Of a stretch of 5,003 nt of DNA, positions 4,063-5,003 are shown one piece after another. Under the pieces are notes generated by a model. The model did no database searches, had not been told where the DNA came from, and saw only the letters and a list, made by a program, of their open reading frames with translations. This stretch comes from Propionibacteriaceae bacterium (GTDB lineage: Bacteria; Actinomycetota; Actinomycetes; Propionibacteriales; Propionibacteriaceae): positions 1 to 5,003 of the forward strand of contig JAIRXX010000308.1 in assembly GCA_031268065.1 (NCBI GenBank), written 5' to 3'. The position numbers and the translations under genes are program-made. Within the stretch, counting starts at the first letter, position 1, and every line of letters begins with the position of its first letter.

Positions 4063-5003
4063 GTGAGCGGCGCCACGACCCCTATTTTCATTTCCCGCAT
4101 CCGGGGGCTGCCCATCCTTGATCCCAACGGGGACCAGGTGGGCAAGCTTCGCGACGTCGTTATCCAAAACCGCAGCGGGAATCGTCCGCCACGGGTTAAA
4201 GGCGTGGTCGTAGAGTTATTCGCGCTGCGCAGGATTTTCCTGCCGATGGAGCGGGTGCATTCGGTTGACGCCAATCAGCTGATCATCTCTGGGCTGGTGA
4301 ACACGCGGCGTTTCGAGAAGCGGGAGCGGGAAATCCTGGTCATCGATTCCCTCTTCGACCGGACGGTCACCAGGGCTGGTTCGGAGGTTCCGTCGACAAT
4401 CTTCGATGTGGCGATTCGGCGGATCAGATCGCACGAGTGGGAATTGGCCGAGGTCGCCCTGCGCGAGACAGGCTCAAGGCGGCCTTTCCAGCGCGGCCAT
4501 GTGACCATCGTGGACTGGTCGGAGGTGCCAGATTTCCTGTCGGCGGCGCCGGAGCATTCCGCTGAGGAATTCGTCGCCAGGCTGAGCGAGCTGAAGCCGG
4601 CAGACGTCGCCCGCGAGTTGCACGATATGGAACCGGCACGCCGGGCGAACGTCATGGACGCGATGGATGACCGGCAGCTGGCGGAGGCGTTGGAGGAATT
4701 GCCGGAAGACGAGCAAGTCGAGTTGATCGCCATTCTCGGCACCGAGCGCGCCGCTGACGTTTTGGAGGAGATGGACCCAGACGACGCCGCCGACTTGATC
4801 GCGGAATTGGACACCGGCTTAGCCGAAGACATCTTGCAGCGGATGGAGCCGGAGGATGCCGAGGACGTTCGCACCCTGCTCAGCTACGACGCCGCCACCG
4901 CTGGCGGTTTGATGAACCCCGAACCGGTGGTGCTCCCGGCTGACGCCACCGTCGCCGACGCGCTGGCGAGTGTGCGCCGCGAAGAGATCACCCCGGCGAT
5001 GGC
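4063..5003 (+). CDS. PRC-barrel / MgtE_N / CBS domain protein (Rv1232c-like), 5' part
   Basis: The first 313 residues of a protein cut by the right edge. Residues about 8-75 (FISRIRGLPILDPNGDQVGK then LRDVVI and RRIFLPMERV) look like a PRC-barrel type beta domain; 90-150 may be a second one (ILVIDSLFDR, HVTIVDW). Residues about 165-270 are an MgtE N-terminal superhelix, with the recurring pattern seen in LKPADVARELHDMEP, LEELPEDEQVELIAIL, LEEMDPDDAADLIAELD and LQRMEPEDAEDVRTLL. SYDAATAGGLMNPEPVVLP (274-292) opens the CBS region as in MgtE. In MgtE these domains sense cytoplasmic Mg2+ and gate the channel. Relatives such as Rv1232c have them without, as far as I recall, the MgtE membrane domain, so a soluble Mg2+/nucleotide sensor is as likely as a transporter; the missing 3' part would decide. 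GTG 4063 is the first start after an in-frame TAG at 4051. Two TTA leucine codons (near residues 52 and 253) are present. Confidence 0.85.
   Translation, partial: MSGATTPIFISRIRGLPILDPNGDQVGKLRDVVIQNRSGNRPPRVKGVVVELFALRRIFLPMERVHSVDANQLIISGLVNTRRFEKREREILVIDSLFDRTVTRAGSEVPSTIFDVAIRRIRSHEWELAEVALRETGSRRPFQRGHVTIVDWSEVPDFLSAAPEHSAEEFVARLSELKPADVARELHDMEPARRANVMDAMDDRQLAEALEELPEDEQVELIAILGTERAADVLEEMDPDDAADLIAELDTGLAEDILQRMEPEDAEDVRTLLSYDAATAGGLMNPEPVVLPADATVADALASVRREEITPAM

Noticed and set aside
4275..4874. Minus-strand Ser/Arg-rich frame (199 residues) opposite the MgtE-like gene
   Set aside because: Its composition (runs of Ser, Ala and Arg) mirrors the acidic helical repeats on the plus strand; no independent support.

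Overview
The window is a gene-dense, GC-rich stretch of chromosome from an actinobacterium (Actinomycetota). Three things point there: an actinobacterial-type GlgA/GlgM divergent from GlgC, a short O-methyltransferase of the family that sits beside sigE-tatB in mycobacteria and corynebacteria, and a PRC-barrel/MgtE_N/CBS protein like M. tuberculosis Rv1232c. No genus can be named from sequence reading alone. I see no mobile element, CRISPR array, tRNA or rRNA.

Layout: (1) the 5' part of glgA/glgM on the minus strand (512 down to the left edge); (2) a 122-bp divergent intergenic region with a perfect 15-bp palindrome; (3) glgC, plus strand, complete; (4) a short convergent gap of 85 bp with a 14-bp tandem repeat inside a GC-rich inverted repeat; (5) an O-methyltransferase on the minus strand; (6) a divergent intergenic region of about 138 bp; (7) dapA and tatB on the plus strand, overlapping by one base (TAGTG) and so probably co-transcribed; (8) a magnesium-transporter-like MgtE_N/CBS protein with an N-terminal PRC-barrel region, cut by the right edge.

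glgC makes ADP-glucose and glgA/glgM uses it, for glycogen or for the maltose-1-phosphate route to alpha-glucans. dapA starts the lysine/diaminopimelate branch. TatB belongs to the twin-arginine protein export machinery. The remaining two genes have no firmly known role.

Two observations stand out. First, four start codons (glgC, methyltransferase, dapA, MgtE-like) each have a TANNNT -10-like hexamer ending exactly six bases upstream and no usable Shine-Dalgarno sequence, which suggests leaderless mRNAs. Second, compared with the remembered mycobacterial/corynebacterial order glgA-glgC-...-methyltransferase-sigE-anti-sigma(-htrA)-tatB, the place of the sigE stress module is taken here by dapA. 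I did not find convincing evidence for a wholly undescribed system; the genes belong to recognisable families.
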